Under the pieces are notes generated by a model. It was given only the letters and a program-made list of their open reading frames with translations, was not told the origin of the DNA and made no database searches. The position numbers and the translations under genes were made by a program. From positions 59,163,501 to 59,227,500 of the forward strand of contig CM059584.1 of assembly GCA_030407085.1 (NCBI GenBank): a stretch of 64,000 bases of DNA, given 5' to 3'. Of this stretch, positions 45,016 to 56,425 are shown one piece after another (position 1 is the stretch's first letter; every line of letters begins with the position of its first letter). The DNA comes from Trichopria drosophilae (lineage: Eukaryota > Arthropoda > Insecta > Hymenoptera > Diapriidae).

Positions 45016-45886
45016 AGGCTCGCTCTTCGCTAGCCCCCGTACGGGTTGCCTGATCGATATAAGTTATTTTGGTTATTTTGGGAGTAATGACAAGTGCGTT
45101 GAGAATTCAATTTTATCTTTAATTATATTTGGCTTACAGATAAATTAACAAATTACGGGCCACCGATCCTTGTATTGGATAGTAGACGGTTTCCCCTCCG
45201 GATGGCGAGTAAAGTTATGATTTGAATTATATGTAGCAAATAACAAGTCAAAAAGATTGGATACGAGAGAGAAGGAAGGGTAGTAATAATTACTTTGAAA
45301 ATACCTGATTAGTATAATCCGTCAACTATTGCACTTCACTGCACCCAATTCTTTTCCTACCGGAAAAGTTCTTATTTTACCGGGCACCAGTTAAACAACA
45401 CGCAAAGTTCCGATATCGCGCGCCCACTTTTCACGGTTAAACGGACTTAAAAATGCGCGGGAGCACCCACCGAGGCGATTGCCATGCGAACGCGGAAAGA
45501 GTGAACATCGAGTCATAGTGCGTCGGTCACACGTCACCTCGTACCAGGGTGTGAGGATGCAACTCAGGAAGTCATGTGATCTGCTGACTCCTGCATTTCG
45601 GCAGTCCACGGCCTGGGAAGTAAAGAGTTCCCAGCGCACTATGCATCTTTCGAGCGCGTAATCCGAGGAGTTTCAAGAACTCCTCCAATAACGCGCACGC
45701 TGAAAAACGTTTAGTGGAAGTTTGAACGATGCATATTGTTATAATTTATGCCGAATGTAGAAAATTATATTCTGTGGGAAAGATAATCTTAAAATTTTAT
45801 ATGATATGTACGCGGAATCTAGCATTATATTCCGTGGGAATGATGATGTTAATTTAATAAAAAGTAATTTTACGCGGAACGTAACA
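44847..45886 (-). repeat. 3' LTR of the main element (1040 bp)
   Basis: Terminal TGTTACG…CGTAACA. It includes a shorter (AAAT)n run (about 10 units at 44974-45015) than the 5' LTR. It differs from the 5' LTR by scattered substitutions and by microsatellite length. Confidence 0.9.
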
Positions 45887-45900
45887 CCCCTCCCCCTTTA
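45887..45900 (-). promoter_or_regulatory. Polypurine tract
   Basis: The minus strand reads TAAAGGGGGAGGGG directly against the 3' LTR start, the expected plus-strand DNA primer site. Confidence 0.8.
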
Positions 45901-46358
45901 TTCAGCTGACATCCCTGACAGCTGGTTGCCGGGTGATTTATGCTATCGTTCCTCGTTATTGAATTCTGAATTGTTTTCGCCTTCCTTCTGTCTCCTCTGA
46001 GCTATCTAACATATGGGATAAATTTACTGTTGTCAATACAGTTGTCTTTAGTACTATTGCACATTTTGCTTCGTACAGTGAAGAAGCACTTCGAAAGACA
46101 ACCAGTGCCGGTACTACAGTTTTCCCTATAATTTTCCCCTAGTTATCTATTCTATCTTATTTTCTAATTTGCATGGTTGCTCCTAGTACCGTTATTACAT
46201 TAACGTCATACAATGAGGTGATTGTAAAACAATCCCTCGAGAACAACCAGGCCCTGCATTACAATAGGTATATCTTCTTTGTTCTGATGTTGGTCTTGAC
46301 CTCGCCACAGTGACGGTGGTGATGCTGTTGATGTCGTTCTTCTTGGTTGCATCATGCA

Positions 46359-48245
46359 CTAGTCGGTTTCTGCTTCTTGACGAGACGGGTTGATAGCTGA
46401 TGTTGGAGGCATGGATATGGTGGCTGTTGGTTGTGGTCCGGAAGTAAAAGCAACGATCGGGATAGACCTACGTCGTCTTTTGAAATTGATAAGGACCCAT
46501 GCGACGAGCCCAAAAATGAGAATCAATGATAATGATATTCCGGTCACTCCGCCATACATAATCATTAGATTGGTTTGGTTTTCTCTGTGATGATCCCGGA
46601 TCGCATTATAGCGTTTTTCCAGCTCACGGATTGGTTGTCCGAAATTAGGAATTTCCTTGTGGTCTGGATGGTAAGGCGTTACTCCCAATGCTGACACTTC
46701 TTCCATGATACCCTTCAGGTTCGGCGCAACCATTGAGAGGTTCAGATGCGATTCAGGCGTATATTGGACCGTTGTTTTTCCGTAAAACGTCCGTGGCATA
46801 CTCAATGTAACGTCCCAATGTTTTGCGCTGCACCCTGGTGTTAACATTAATATTCCATTTCTCTCGATTACGATTCGACTTACCGACTCCTCACAGAATA
46901 CATGAACATTTTCTCGTCTGTTAATCGAATAGAGCCACCCGCCGATGAACTGTCATTCTATCCACGCCGGTCGATGGAGTGGATGGAAGTGAATGTTGCA
47001 GTTAGTGAGGTCAGCGGAAGTTGGGTGCAGTAACAGTGATACCTCGCAAGATGGTCTCGCAGTTACATCAAAGTTTCGATGGCTCATCGCACTGATGACG
47101 TGATAATTTGTAGATGCACAATCGGTTAGATGATCGATGTAGTAGTATCTACTTCAATCTTTACTTATTCCCAAATAGTTGGATTTTGGGAGGATGTAGG
47201 ATGATCCTGTACGATTCTGGAAGATGAATTGAGGGCTGGTCCAGGGGTGAATTTTAAAGATATAATAAGGCATTCGGGTTAGGAGGGGTATGTGAAGAAC
47301 GAGAAACATTTTTCCCTTGTGCATACCGTGTTCTAACCACCCAGCTTGGTCCAATGTATCTATTCGTAGGTAATCTCGGGGTATAGGTAACTCGTAATCT
47401 GGTGCATTTTCTTGTATTTCTCTAGCTATTATGGTTAATTGGTTTCTGGTAATTAACTTTGGATGGAAGGTACCCTTTGCTACTGATTTTAGTATTTCTA
47501 CGAGAGTCATGCTGGAAGATAATCTTGAATCAAGGTTTGCTTCTAATATGGCCGAGTATTCTGATAATTTGGCCAGATAATCCAGTTCCACGTCCTTTCG
47601 TGTTCTGTTCCTGACATATTCTTCGGTGTGGTGCAGAAATTCTTCGATGAACACAAGCCTATGGGTGTTCTCTTGCGTGATTCCAGTGAAATTATCAAAT
47701 CCTGATTCCATGATGTGTAATTGGTTATCCGCTAATATTGCCAATTCCTTGTTGTCTGCAAAAAGTTTGTCCATCTGAGAATTAAAGTACTCAGCGTCAT
47801 CCTCTGTCAAAGTACCGAACAATGTTTTGCCGAGTGACCCTAGGAATGCAAGGGGAGCTCTCCGTTTTGATCTTTCCGTGTTGTTGAGTGTTGGTACATT
47901 CATCAGTTCCTTTAGAATATCCGTTATTTCTTCTCTAATTTCATTGAGCCGGTTTTCCTTTTCTAATAATATGGCTCTTCTGCATACACCAATACAGTGA
48001 TCCTTTACAGGCAAAGACAAGCATTTTAGATATTCTTGCTCTGCACTTTTTATCATCGGACGGACGTCTTCAGCTAAGTATTGGTTCAAACTCATTACAA
48101 TAGTCAATCTCCATTCCGAGCCACGGAACCGTGCAATGTGAGCTTGTTCAAAATAAAGTCCTGGGTTTTTCAGAGGTATAACCTTAGTTGCAGCTGTTAT
48201 CACAACGGCTCCCATTAGGACGGAAATAAGAAGGGTTCCAATCAT
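46359..48245 (-). pseudogene. Envelope-like glycoprotein, split by a stop and frame change
   Basis: The first frame (48245-47154, 363 aa) starts with a hydrophobic signal (MIGTLLISVLMGAVVITAAT). A furin-type site RSKR at residues 125-128 is followed by a hydrophobic FLGSLGKTLFGTL segment, the arrangement of baculovirus F-type fusion proteins and insect errantivirus Env. A stop at 47154 ends it. A frame in 46847-46359 holds the C-terminus with a transmembrane helix (ISLSLILIFGLVAWVLI), a basic stop-transfer (FKRRRR) and a short tail. The start overlaps the pol stop by four bases. Intact relatives form trimers that fuse membranes. This copy has at least one nonsense or frameshift lesion between 47153 and 46850. 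Confidence 0.8.
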
Positions 48246-51200
48246 GCCGGTCCGGAGTTCAAATCAGGTACCTTAATCTTATCAACATGCTTTTTGTATC
48301 TAATACCGGAATCGTTTTCAACAATCACATTATTCAAATCAGTAACTTCAACAATTTTAAATGGTCCAATATAATAATTATCCAATTTACCTTTACGGGG
48401 TTCCTTCAGGATGTAACACTCGTCACCTACCTTACCTTTGAATGGTCTCGATTTCTCGTCATAATTTCTCTTACCGCGATATTTAGCGACGAGCAGATTA
48501 TCTGCCGCCATATTGCGAATTTCACTCAATCGAAGAATCAAATCTCTTAAATATGAATTATAGGTTTCTAACTTACGATTATCTGGGAATTTACTGGGCA
48601 TTCTGGCTGGTTTTCCGAATATTAATTCGTGGGGGGGGGGGGTGAAATTAGTACCCTCGTGCACAGAAGTGTTGTACGAAAACATAGCGTACAGTATGAG
48701 AGTATCCCAGTCATCGAAATCATTAATGTATTGCCTAAGATATTCTATTAATAATACGTGGCTACGCTCCAAGGATCCGTTCGTTTGCGGTCGATAACCC
48801 GAAGTGGTGATTTGTTCTATTTCGAATGTTTTTGCTAATTGTTTTAGAATTTTCCCTACGAACGATGCTCCCCTATCCGTTAGTATGGCTCTAGGAGCTC
48901 CGTACTGCGCTATAAGGTGAATTGCCATAGCGTTGGCGATAGTGTCAGCTTTAATATCGGGAATGGGTATAGCTATGCAATATTTTGGAAGCAGATCCTG
49001 CATGGTCAATATATGCCTATTTCCTTGTGGAGTGGTCGGCAGTGGACCCACCGTATCCAACGCTACCTTATCAAACGAATCTAATGGCGTATCCGTGATC
49101 AATAATGGTTCACGAGTTTTTGCTCGAACTAATTTTGCCTTTTGACAGGATTGACAGTGCCTAATGAATTCCGCCACTTCTGCGCGTAAGCCGGTCCAAT
49201 AATATTTTTCTCGAATTTTCCGATATGTTTTGGTCATGCCTTTATGGCCACCAGATTTGCTACTATGATATTCCTTGATAATATCAAGTCGATCGGACTC
49301 GGGAGGTATTAATGATTTCCCATAGCATATGTTGATTTTGATGTCGAGATCCCCAAAGATATCTGCTATGATGTCGATTAGTTGTCCGCGTGGCAGATTA
49401 TCAGTGATTTCCCCAATGGTTGAAATTCGGAAACTCGCAATTTTTAAACTCAGAAGTACAGACTTCAGATTTTCGAGGCCCTCGACTAGGTTTCGGACAC
49501 TTAGGGTTTCATAGTGTCGTTGACTTACCACTACCGTAAATAATTTATACGATCCATAAGGCGTGATTATGACCTGTCCCAGTCTGATTTTCCTTTCGCG
49601 GATCTCATCTGGGTCAATTATACCCAGGTCTATCAGCAGACGGGTGTTCGGGCTTGGATCTTCGCCATCAGCTGAAATGAAATGCACCATGTTATTCTTG
49701 TTGTACGTAAGTGACTCTCTGCATCGTATGATGGATTTCATATTTTCATAGGTTCGAAAATCTCTTGGAATATCATCGTCTGGGATATTGCTCGATTTTC
49801 TTCTTTCAGTCAATATTCTGGATACTTGTCTTGGCCCAGATTCTTCCCTAGTGGTTTCTAATATTTCCGGCAGGTAGACGGGTCTGCGGTTTCGCAAAAA
49901 CTGATATTCGTTTCTGGCCCGTGGCGTTTCAATATTAACCATACCCTGTTTGATGGTTGATGGGGTAGGTGTGCTCGCTACCTGCTCCCTTACCCGAGGT
50001 TCCTGTGATTCCTCTTGGGCACAGAATGGCGTTGAATGCGCCATTGGCTGCCTGCGGCTGGGTGAAATTGTCTTAGATTCTATTCTTTCTTCTTCATCGT
50101 CTGCATCGCTTTGTTCTCGTTGCGAGAGTGCCTTTACTCGCCGATCCATTTCTGCATCCATGGTCTCGTCATCATACGGGTCTAATTGTTTTAACAACTC
50201 GCGTATTTCTTCGCTTTTTTCGTTTCCTAGCGATAATCTCGTAGGTAGCACAATATCTAATGGTTCTTCATATCCATCCCATTGTAGGGATTCATTTCTG
50301 CTTCCTGTGGTCTCATCATACCTTTTAAGGGAGTCTTGTAATTCCTTCAGGAATGATGGTCTTGGTTTTCTGCCTATTCCAAAATCCTTGGTTGATGCGG
50401 CCGGGTCCAAATCAGGTTTTTGACCAATTGAAGGTGAGGCTGGAATTGCTTCGATTTCGCCCGAAAGTTCATCGCTTTCGTCTGACTCCTTTGGACTGAA
50501 GAACATGGCCATGCTGTTTATATTCTCACCTTCTTCCTCTTCGTCACTCGAGGGGTCCGATAAAACTGGATTTTGGTGGATTGGTTCGGGAGATGTTTTC
50601 CTAGTAGGTCTGGGCGGAAGGTCAAGTCTAGGTATCAAACTCTTCCGTTTTCGTTGGATAGGAGTATCATCCGTGTCATCTAACTCATCAGTCGATGACG
50701 ATTCGGATGGTTGTGGTCGAGACGTCTGCGTCGCTGCAGGTTGTAGTGATTGAGTTTGTGCGCGAGTTCTCGTCGCGATCGCACTTATATCTTGTGGGGT
50801 AACCACTAGCGGAACACTTGGCTTATTTTTTCTTCCTACCGGTTTTCCTCTGGGTTTGGACACGTGAGCAGTAACAGCTGAGGACGTTTGCGGTACCTGT
50901 GCACGTAATTCAGATGACCTTGTTGCCCTTGGTACGATTTTTGGGCGTTTTATTGGTAAAACCTTAAATTCTTCCGTATCATCCAGATCTTCCGAGCTAG
51001 AGTTCGAGCTATCTACCGGGTTTCGAGATAGGGCATCCGCATTCGTATTTCTTTTTCCGGATTTAAACTCAAAGTCATGTTTATAGTTCAATAATTTCAA
51101 TTTCCAAAGGATCAATCGTTGACCGATATCTCCTTTGGAATTTACCCATTTTAGTGGTTCGTGGTCACCCACGAGGGTGAACTTATTCCCATACAAATAC

Positions 51201-52810
51201 GGCCTGAATTGAATCATCGCATACAGTGCAGCCAAGCATTCCTTTTCTGTGGTTGCATAGTTACGTTCTGATTTTGATAATGATCGGGAGAGGTAAGCAA
51301 CCGGTAAATCGTCGTCGCCTATCCTTTGGCTCAGGATCGCACCTATCGCAGTATCTGATGCAGCAGTCGTTACTGTGAAAGGTTTAGTAAAGTCAGGGTA
51401 ACGTAGAATTGGGTATTGGCATAAGGCTCTCCTTAGTTCTACGAAACTATTCTCCTGCTCTGCAGTCCATACAAATGGCTGTCCCTTCTTTAGTAACAGT
51501 GTGAGTGGTTTGGCTTTCATTGAAAAGTCCTTTATAAATCGGCGATAGTAGCCGACCAATCCTAGGAACTCTCTGATATTTCTAACTGTCTTAGGTCGCG
51601 AATAATGTTCGACCGCTTTTATTTTCCTTGGGTCCGGCTTGAGTCCGTCACAAGTTATTATATGCCCCAAGTATATTACCTCCTCCTTGAGGAATTCGCA
51701 CTTATCCGGCTGGAGTACTAAGTTTGCCTGCGCTAGTTTCCCGAGTAACCGTCGCATCCTTTTACCGTGCTCTTCCAAATTTCTTGCGAACACAACTATA
51801 TCGTCCAAAAATACGAATAGATCGGTACCCTGCAATCCCATGAGTATCTGATCCATGAGTCGTTGAAATGTCGCAGGGGCGTTTTTTAAATCCTCCGGCA
51901 TTCGAACGAACTCGTAGTGACCGCCAGGCGTTGAGAAAGCAGTTTTTTGACTATCCTTGTCATTAACTGGTATTTGCTGAAACCCATTTGCTAAATCGAG
52001 AACAGTGAAATACTGGGCTTGTCCGAGGTAATCAAGGATATCTGATGTATTCGGTAACGGGTATCCATCTCCAACTGTTTTCGCGTTTAATTTCCGGAAG
52101 TCAATAACTATTCTCCATCGTGGGTTCCCTTTTGAATCGGGTTTTTTGGGGACTATCCAAAGAGGTGAATTGTATGGAGACACTGAGGGTTTAATAACGT
52201 GATTTTCCAATTTTTTCCGAATTTGCCGTTGAATTTCTTCGCGGTGGATGGGCGGTAATCTGTACTGCTTGGTAGTAACGGGAACGTCATCGGTAGTAGG
52301 GATGTCATGAGATGTTACTGATGTACAGGGTAAGTTGTCTCCGGGAAGATGGAATTGGTTAGGAAACTCTCGGAGGATATCAATAACATGTTGTTTCTCT
52401 TCATCATTCAGATGGTCTAACCGAAGGAGATTGACCAGCTCTTGGTGGCGATCATCCGTTGCGCAATCTTCCTCGGAAGATTCATAATCCAATTGCTGAG
52501 CCTCTTCCTGAAAGTAGTGCCAATCAAATGGAATTAGTTCTTGTGGCTCGATTTCGATGTCAACGTCTTCGTTTGTTGTGTTTATTGCCAATATGTGGCA
52601 AATACCGTTATCATTGGAGACCACGCCTTCGCCAATAAGTATTCCATCAGGCGTTTTGAGCCGGGGTAGGTAACCCTCTTTAATCTCAGGGTTACTAACA
52701 GCAATCCCTATTGGTTCGCGCATCCTTGCCCGGAGGTGGTATATACGTGCCTTAATGGGTGATTTGCGAAATGAATTTTTGTGTTTGGAGCCTGCCACTG
52801 AACCTGCCAC
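48242..52810 (-). CDS. pol: Pol polyprotein with RT, RNase H, macrodomain-like insert and integrase
   Basis: An open frame of 1522 codons. RT spans residues ~180-400, with catalytic FLDD at 334-337; the usual RMPFGLKNAP motif reads RMPEDLKNAP. RNase H is at ~450-595, where the normal TTDAS reads TTAAS (residues 481-485), so the first catalytic Asp is lost. Residues ~600-1000 form an acidic Ser/Pro-rich linker. Residues ~1038-1165 look like a macrodomain. Integrase follows: zinc finger H1182, H1189, C1219, C1222, and catalytic D1252, D1312, E1348 (35 residues between the last two), ending with a GPFKIVEV-type C-terminal domain. Gypsy Pol of this type is normally close to 1000-1100 residues, so this one is exceptionally long. 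The annotated first codon is GTG; in reality translation would enter by frameshifting. Confidence 0.9.
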   Translation of the reverse strand: MAGSVAGSKHKNSFRKSPIKARIYHLRARMREPIGIAVSNPEIKEGYLPRLKTPDGILIGEGVVSNDNGICHILAINTTNEDVDIEIEPQELIPFDWHYFQEEAQQLDYESSEEDCATDDRHQELVNLLRLDHLNDEEKQHVIDILREFPNQFHLPGDNLPCTSVTSHDIPTTDDVPVTTKQYRLPPIHREEIQRQIRKKLENHVIKPSVSPYNSPLWIVPKKPDSKGNPRWRIVIDFRKLNAKTVGDGYPLPNTSDILDYLGQAQYFTVLDLANGFQQIPVNDKDSQKTAFSTPGGHYEFVRMPEDLKNAPATFQRLMDQILMGLQGTDLFVFLDDIVVFARNLEEHGKRMRRLLGKLAQANLVLQPDKCEFLKEEVIYLGHIITCDGLKPDPRKIKAVEHYSRPKTVRNIREFLGLVGYYRRFIKDFSMKAKPLTLLLKKGQPFVWTAEQENSFVELRRALCQYPILRYPDFTKPFTVTTAASDTAIGAILSQRIGDDDLPVAYLSRSLSKSERNYATTEKECLAALYAMIQFRPYLYGNKFTLVGDHEPLKWVNSKGDIGQRLILWKLKLLNYKHDFEFKSGKRNTNADALSRNPVDSSNSSSEDLDDTEEFKVLPIKRPKIVPRATRSSELRAQVPQTSSAVTAHVSKPRGKPVGRKNKPSVPLVVTPQDISAIATRTRAQTQSLQPAATQTSRPQPSESSSTDELDDTDDTPIQRKRKSLIPRLDLPPRPTRKTSPEPIHQNPVLSDPSSDEEEEGENINSMAMFFSPKESDESDELSGEIEAIPASPSIGQKPDLDPAASTKDFGIGRKPRPSFLKELQDSLKRYDETTGSRNESLQWDGYEEPLDIVLPTRLSLGNEKSEEIRELLKQLDPYDDETMDAEMDRRVKALSQREQSDADDEEERIESKTISPSRRQPMAHSTPFCAQEESQEPRVREQVASTPTPSTIKQGMVNIETPRARNEYQFLRNRRPVYLPEILETTREESGPRQVSRILTERRKSSNIPDDDIPRDFRTYENMKSIIRCRESLTYNKNNMVHFISADGEDPSPNTRLLIDLGIIDPDEIRERKIRLGQVIITPYGSYKLFTVVVSQRHYETLSVRNLVEGLENLKSVLLSLKIASFRISTIGEITDNLPRGQLIDIIADIFGDLDIKINICYGKSLIPPESDRLDIIKEYHSSKSGGHKGMTKTYRKIREKYYWTGLRAEVAEFIRHCQSCQKAKLVRAKTREPLLITDTPLDSFDKVALDTVGPLPTTPQGNRHILTMQDLLPKYCIAIPIPDIKADTIANAMAIHLIAQYGAPRAILTDRGASFVGKILKQLAKTFEIEQITTSGYRPQTNGSLERSHVLLIEYLRQYINDFDDWDTLILYAMFSYNTSVHEGTNFTPPPHELIFGKPARMPSKFPDNRKLETYNSYLRDLILRLSEIRNMAADNLLVAKYRGKRNYDEKSRPFKGKVGDECYILKEPRKGKLDNYYIGPFKIVEVTDLNNVIVENDSGIRYKKHVDKIKVPDLNSGPA
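49316..49700 (-). other. Macrodomain-like region inside Pol (TARG1/Poa1-like)
   Basis: Residues ~1038-1165 of Pol read as a macrodomain: a first strand NMVHFISADGE (where ADP-ribose-binding macrodomains have 'AIVHCISED'-type sequence), then GQVIITPYGSYKLFTVVVSQ, then an amphipathic helix NLVEGLENLKSVLLSL, then FRISTIGEITDNLPRGQL (the position of the 'IPRIGCGLD.L' loop, with Asp1137 at the catalytic Asp position), then a final helix and strand (IIADIFGDLDIKINICYG). Order and spacing fit TARG1/Poa1-type ADP-ribose hydrolases. The glycine-rich loop is altered, so catalysis is uncertain. This is pattern recognition without a profile search. Confidence 0.6.
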
Positions 52811-53334
52811 CGAATAGGTCTAATAGGGTCACTGGCCGTTACTAGGGTTCTGTGGGCAAATGATATCTCCACTTGTTCTTGTTTAAGGAAATCGTTACCT
52901 AGGATACCATCATATTCCATCGGAAACCTAGACGACACAGCATGAACGGGAAAGGGTCTTCCAAAAAGTGTTATTATCAGGGTGCCCTTTGTTTCAATCT
53001 TATGAGGTGAAATTCCCGATATTTCTATTGCGTTGTCTGGATCTACTTCTAGATCTCTATGTAAAATTCCGATCTTTACAATGCTGATATCAGCACCAGT
53101 ATCAATTAAAAATTTCGCCTTTTTATCATCGAGTCTTATTTCAGGGCACCTCAAGTCAATGACAGGCGACTCAGATTCTCCGTTGAATCTGAAAATTTTA
53201 CAGCCGGTTTCCTGGTCTCGCGCTGGGTGTCCTGACTCGCAGCCGCGCTGTAACAGCGAGCCGGCGATGAGTTTAAAGACCCGGTCTGTTTCCGTTCTCG
53301 CGACAGCTCTCCTGAGTCGGGGTAGGATGAACAA
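52708..53334 (-). CDS. Aspartic protease region of the LTR element
   Basis: The frame carries FLIDTGADISIV (catalytic Asp at residue 78 of this frame, about 53103) and the second retropepsin motif YDGILGNDFL near 52925. It lies in the -1 frame relative to gag, overlapping the gag end (53151-53334). RT lies in a further -1 frame (overlap 52708-52810). The true start is not the first Met; the protease would be made as a gag-pro fusion by frameshifting. An A4T4 run at 53192-53199 in the overlap is a possible slip site but does not match the canonical heptamer in phase. The protease would process the polyproteins in the particle. Confidence 0.8.
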   Translation of the reverse strand: MFILPRLRRAVARTETDRVFKLIAGSLLQRGCESGHPARDQETGCKIFRFNGESESPVIDLRCPEIRLDDKKAKFLIDTGADISIVKIGILHRDLEVDPDNAIEISGISPHKIETKGTLIITLFGRPFPVHAVSSRFPMEYDGILGNDFLKQEQVEISFAHRTLVTASDPIRPIRWQVQWQAPNTKIHFANHPLRHVYTTSGQGCANQ

Positions 53335-54449
53335 TATGGTGAGTTAGTTCGGTAAAATGAACCAGGGCGCGAACGTTCGCTAGCAGGTGCGGGTAATACA
53401 CTTCGCTCCCGCGTATTTAACGCAAAGGAATCGTTCGGCCAACGCCGATGTTCATCCGCCGCTGGTGATTTATTCCTGAAATCACCGTCACGGTTACGCA
53501 CGGGCGACTCTGATCGCATGGATCGGTCCGATTGGTTAACGTTAGGAAGTACTGGTCGAATTCGTGAGGTCATAAATGCATTATTCGGATTGTGATGTAC
53601 GTTATGCGTCTGATAAGACTGAGGCGCATATAACGGAGGTATTTGAAACGGTGATGGATAGTAAGGATGGAAAGGATAATAATGCGGGTAATACGGTGTA
53701 GGAAAATCGTGCTGCGGTGGTGTTGGAGAATAACTCGAGGTAGTAGGTGTTCTTCGCAATATACCTATAGAATTTGGTAACGAAGTGTATTCGGGACTTC
53801 TATCACGAGCATACAGCATTTTTGACCCCCTAACCTCTGGTATTATACCCGATTGCATCCTATTTTCAATTCGTTGCGCGATCTTTAGGGCTCCCTCGAG
53901 ATCTTTAGGTTCTTTTAAGTCTACACTCATTGCCATATCATCGGGTAGTCCACGTACGAACGCATCTAAAACGCACAACTCCAAAGGTCTCATCATAGGG
54001 TCGGTTACTTGCTCGACTTCACCTTGCAATGCGGTGCGCGCGCTACTTAATAGAATACTAAGTCGGTCCGCGAAATCCGCTACGGTTTCATTGCGTCGCA
54101 TTCGGGCAGTTTCAATTTCATGTTGGTAATAAGGATAATTTTTTCCGGGCGCGAAACGACGTTTAAGATGGTCGATTAAACTATTTACGGTCCGGAATGT
54201 TTTTCCATAAGTGCTGTTTCGCGCTGAACCTTGAAGTCGGCTCAGAACAGCAGTTACATACACCTGATCTGACCCCTCAGGAAGTAATGCCAATCCATTA
54301 CGCACGTCTTGCAAAAAATCCTTCAAAGGGATATTCTTACCATCAAAATAGCGTAGACTGCTAATACTGTTTTGGAGGGCAAAATTTTCTGCCATAGACG
54401 CCATTAAGGCCAGCGACGCATTCATCGTTTGATTATTTTCGTCGCCCAT
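53151..54449 (-). CDS. gag: Gag of the errantivirus-like element
   Basis: Intact 432-aa frame from ATG 54449 (MGDENNQTMNASLALMASM). The helical capsid core includes LRYFDGKNIPLKDFLQDV, HLKRRFAPGKNYPYYQHEIE and RNETVADFADRLSILLSSA, a pattern typical of Ty3/Gypsy Gag. The C-terminal half is Pro/Tyr/Ser/Arg-rich (YYPHYYPFHPYYPSPF) and probably binds RNA. No CCHC knuckle is visible, as in other errantiviruses. The start codon is supported by the duplicated gag start at 44006. It assembles the intracellular particle. Confidence 0.85.
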   Translation of the reverse strand: MGDENNQTMNASLALMASMAENFALQNSISSLRYFDGKNIPLKDFLQDVRNGLALLPEGSDQVYVTAVLSRLQGSARNSTYGKTFRTVNSLIDHLKRRFAPGKNYPYYQHEIETARMRRNETVADFADRLSILLSSARTALQGEVEQVTDPMMRPLELCVLDAFVRGLPDDMAMSVDLKEPKDLEGALKIAQRIENRMQSGIIPEVRGSKMLYARDRSPEYTSLPNSIGILRRTPTTSSYSPTPPQHDFPTPYYPHYYPFHPYYPSPFQIPPLYAPQSYQTHNVHHNPNNAFMTSRIRPVLPNVNQSDRSMRSESPVRNRDGDFRNKSPAADEHRRWPNDSFALNTRERSVLPAPASERSRPGSFYRTNSPYCSSYPDSGELSRERKQTGSLNSSPARCYSAAASQDTQRETRKPAVKFSDSTENLSRLSLT

Positions 54450-55292
54450 TATTGACCAACTATATAATTTGTTAGCTTGTTTAATTTATGATTTCCTACC
54501 TATCTTACAGGTCAGTTTACCTAATAATAGCAAATAATGGTAATAAAGAATTTAATCCAATTATAGATTGGAATTCGTTGGCCAGTAAATTCCCAAATTT
54601 CTTTTTCGCGTGACAATAGATATACATTCACGGATGTTCATATACACATGAAATTCTAGAGAAATAGGAATTAAAATATTCTGAAAAATTTCGAAAGAGC
54701 TTCAGTCGCTACCTGTATTTCAACAAATACAAATTTTATAAAATTTAATATAATTTCATAATATTCCTAAATGCGGTCTTTTATCGGTTTCTTAACTTAA
54801 AAATTATTCAATTGACCATTTCAAAGGCTCGGGGTGATTAAGGATTTAATCTCAACTTAAATTCGATGTCAATACACATTTCCAACTTCAAATTTAAATT
54901 TCAAATCAAGATCGCACTTTTCTCTCCAAATTCTGATTGATCTTTTAATTTCGACACAACAATCTAATCATTTTAATTCAATACAACATCATATATGATA
55001 ATATCAGTAAAATCGTAATTTCAATATCTTAGAAATGAAAATTTTAATTTAAATTTTAATGAAAATTCTAAATTTTAAATAAAAATTAATTAATTTTACC
55101 ACTTTATAGAACTGTTGAACACTGATATGAATAAATTAGAACTTCTTCCTGCTGCTCTCTCGAGTAGTGTAAAAGAAAAATAAAGGAAAGAGGAAAATAA
55201 AAAAAAAAAGAAAAAAGAAAAAATTAATTGGTTATGACTTATATCGACGAATGCGCGAAAAAGATTATCCCACTTCTGACACCAATTTTACC
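54450..55292 (-). promoter_or_regulatory. 5' leader with primer-binding site
   Basis: Immediately after the 5' LTR the minus strand reads GGTAAAATTGGTGTCAGAAG. TGGTGTCAGAAGTGGGA begins with the TGG expected for a tRNA 3'-CCA match and is the probable primer site. The tRNA is not identified. The long AT-rich leader is repeated at 44007-44846. Confidence 0.65.
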
Positions 55293-56421
<1,129 letters not shown>

Positions 56422-56425
56422 CCGA
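56422..56425. repeat. Target-site duplication CCGA, right of LTR array
   Basis: Matches 43375-43378. Confidence 0.8.

Noticed and set aside
48287..54129. Plus-strand frames across the LTR element
   Set aside because: Antisense shadows of pol, protease and gag.
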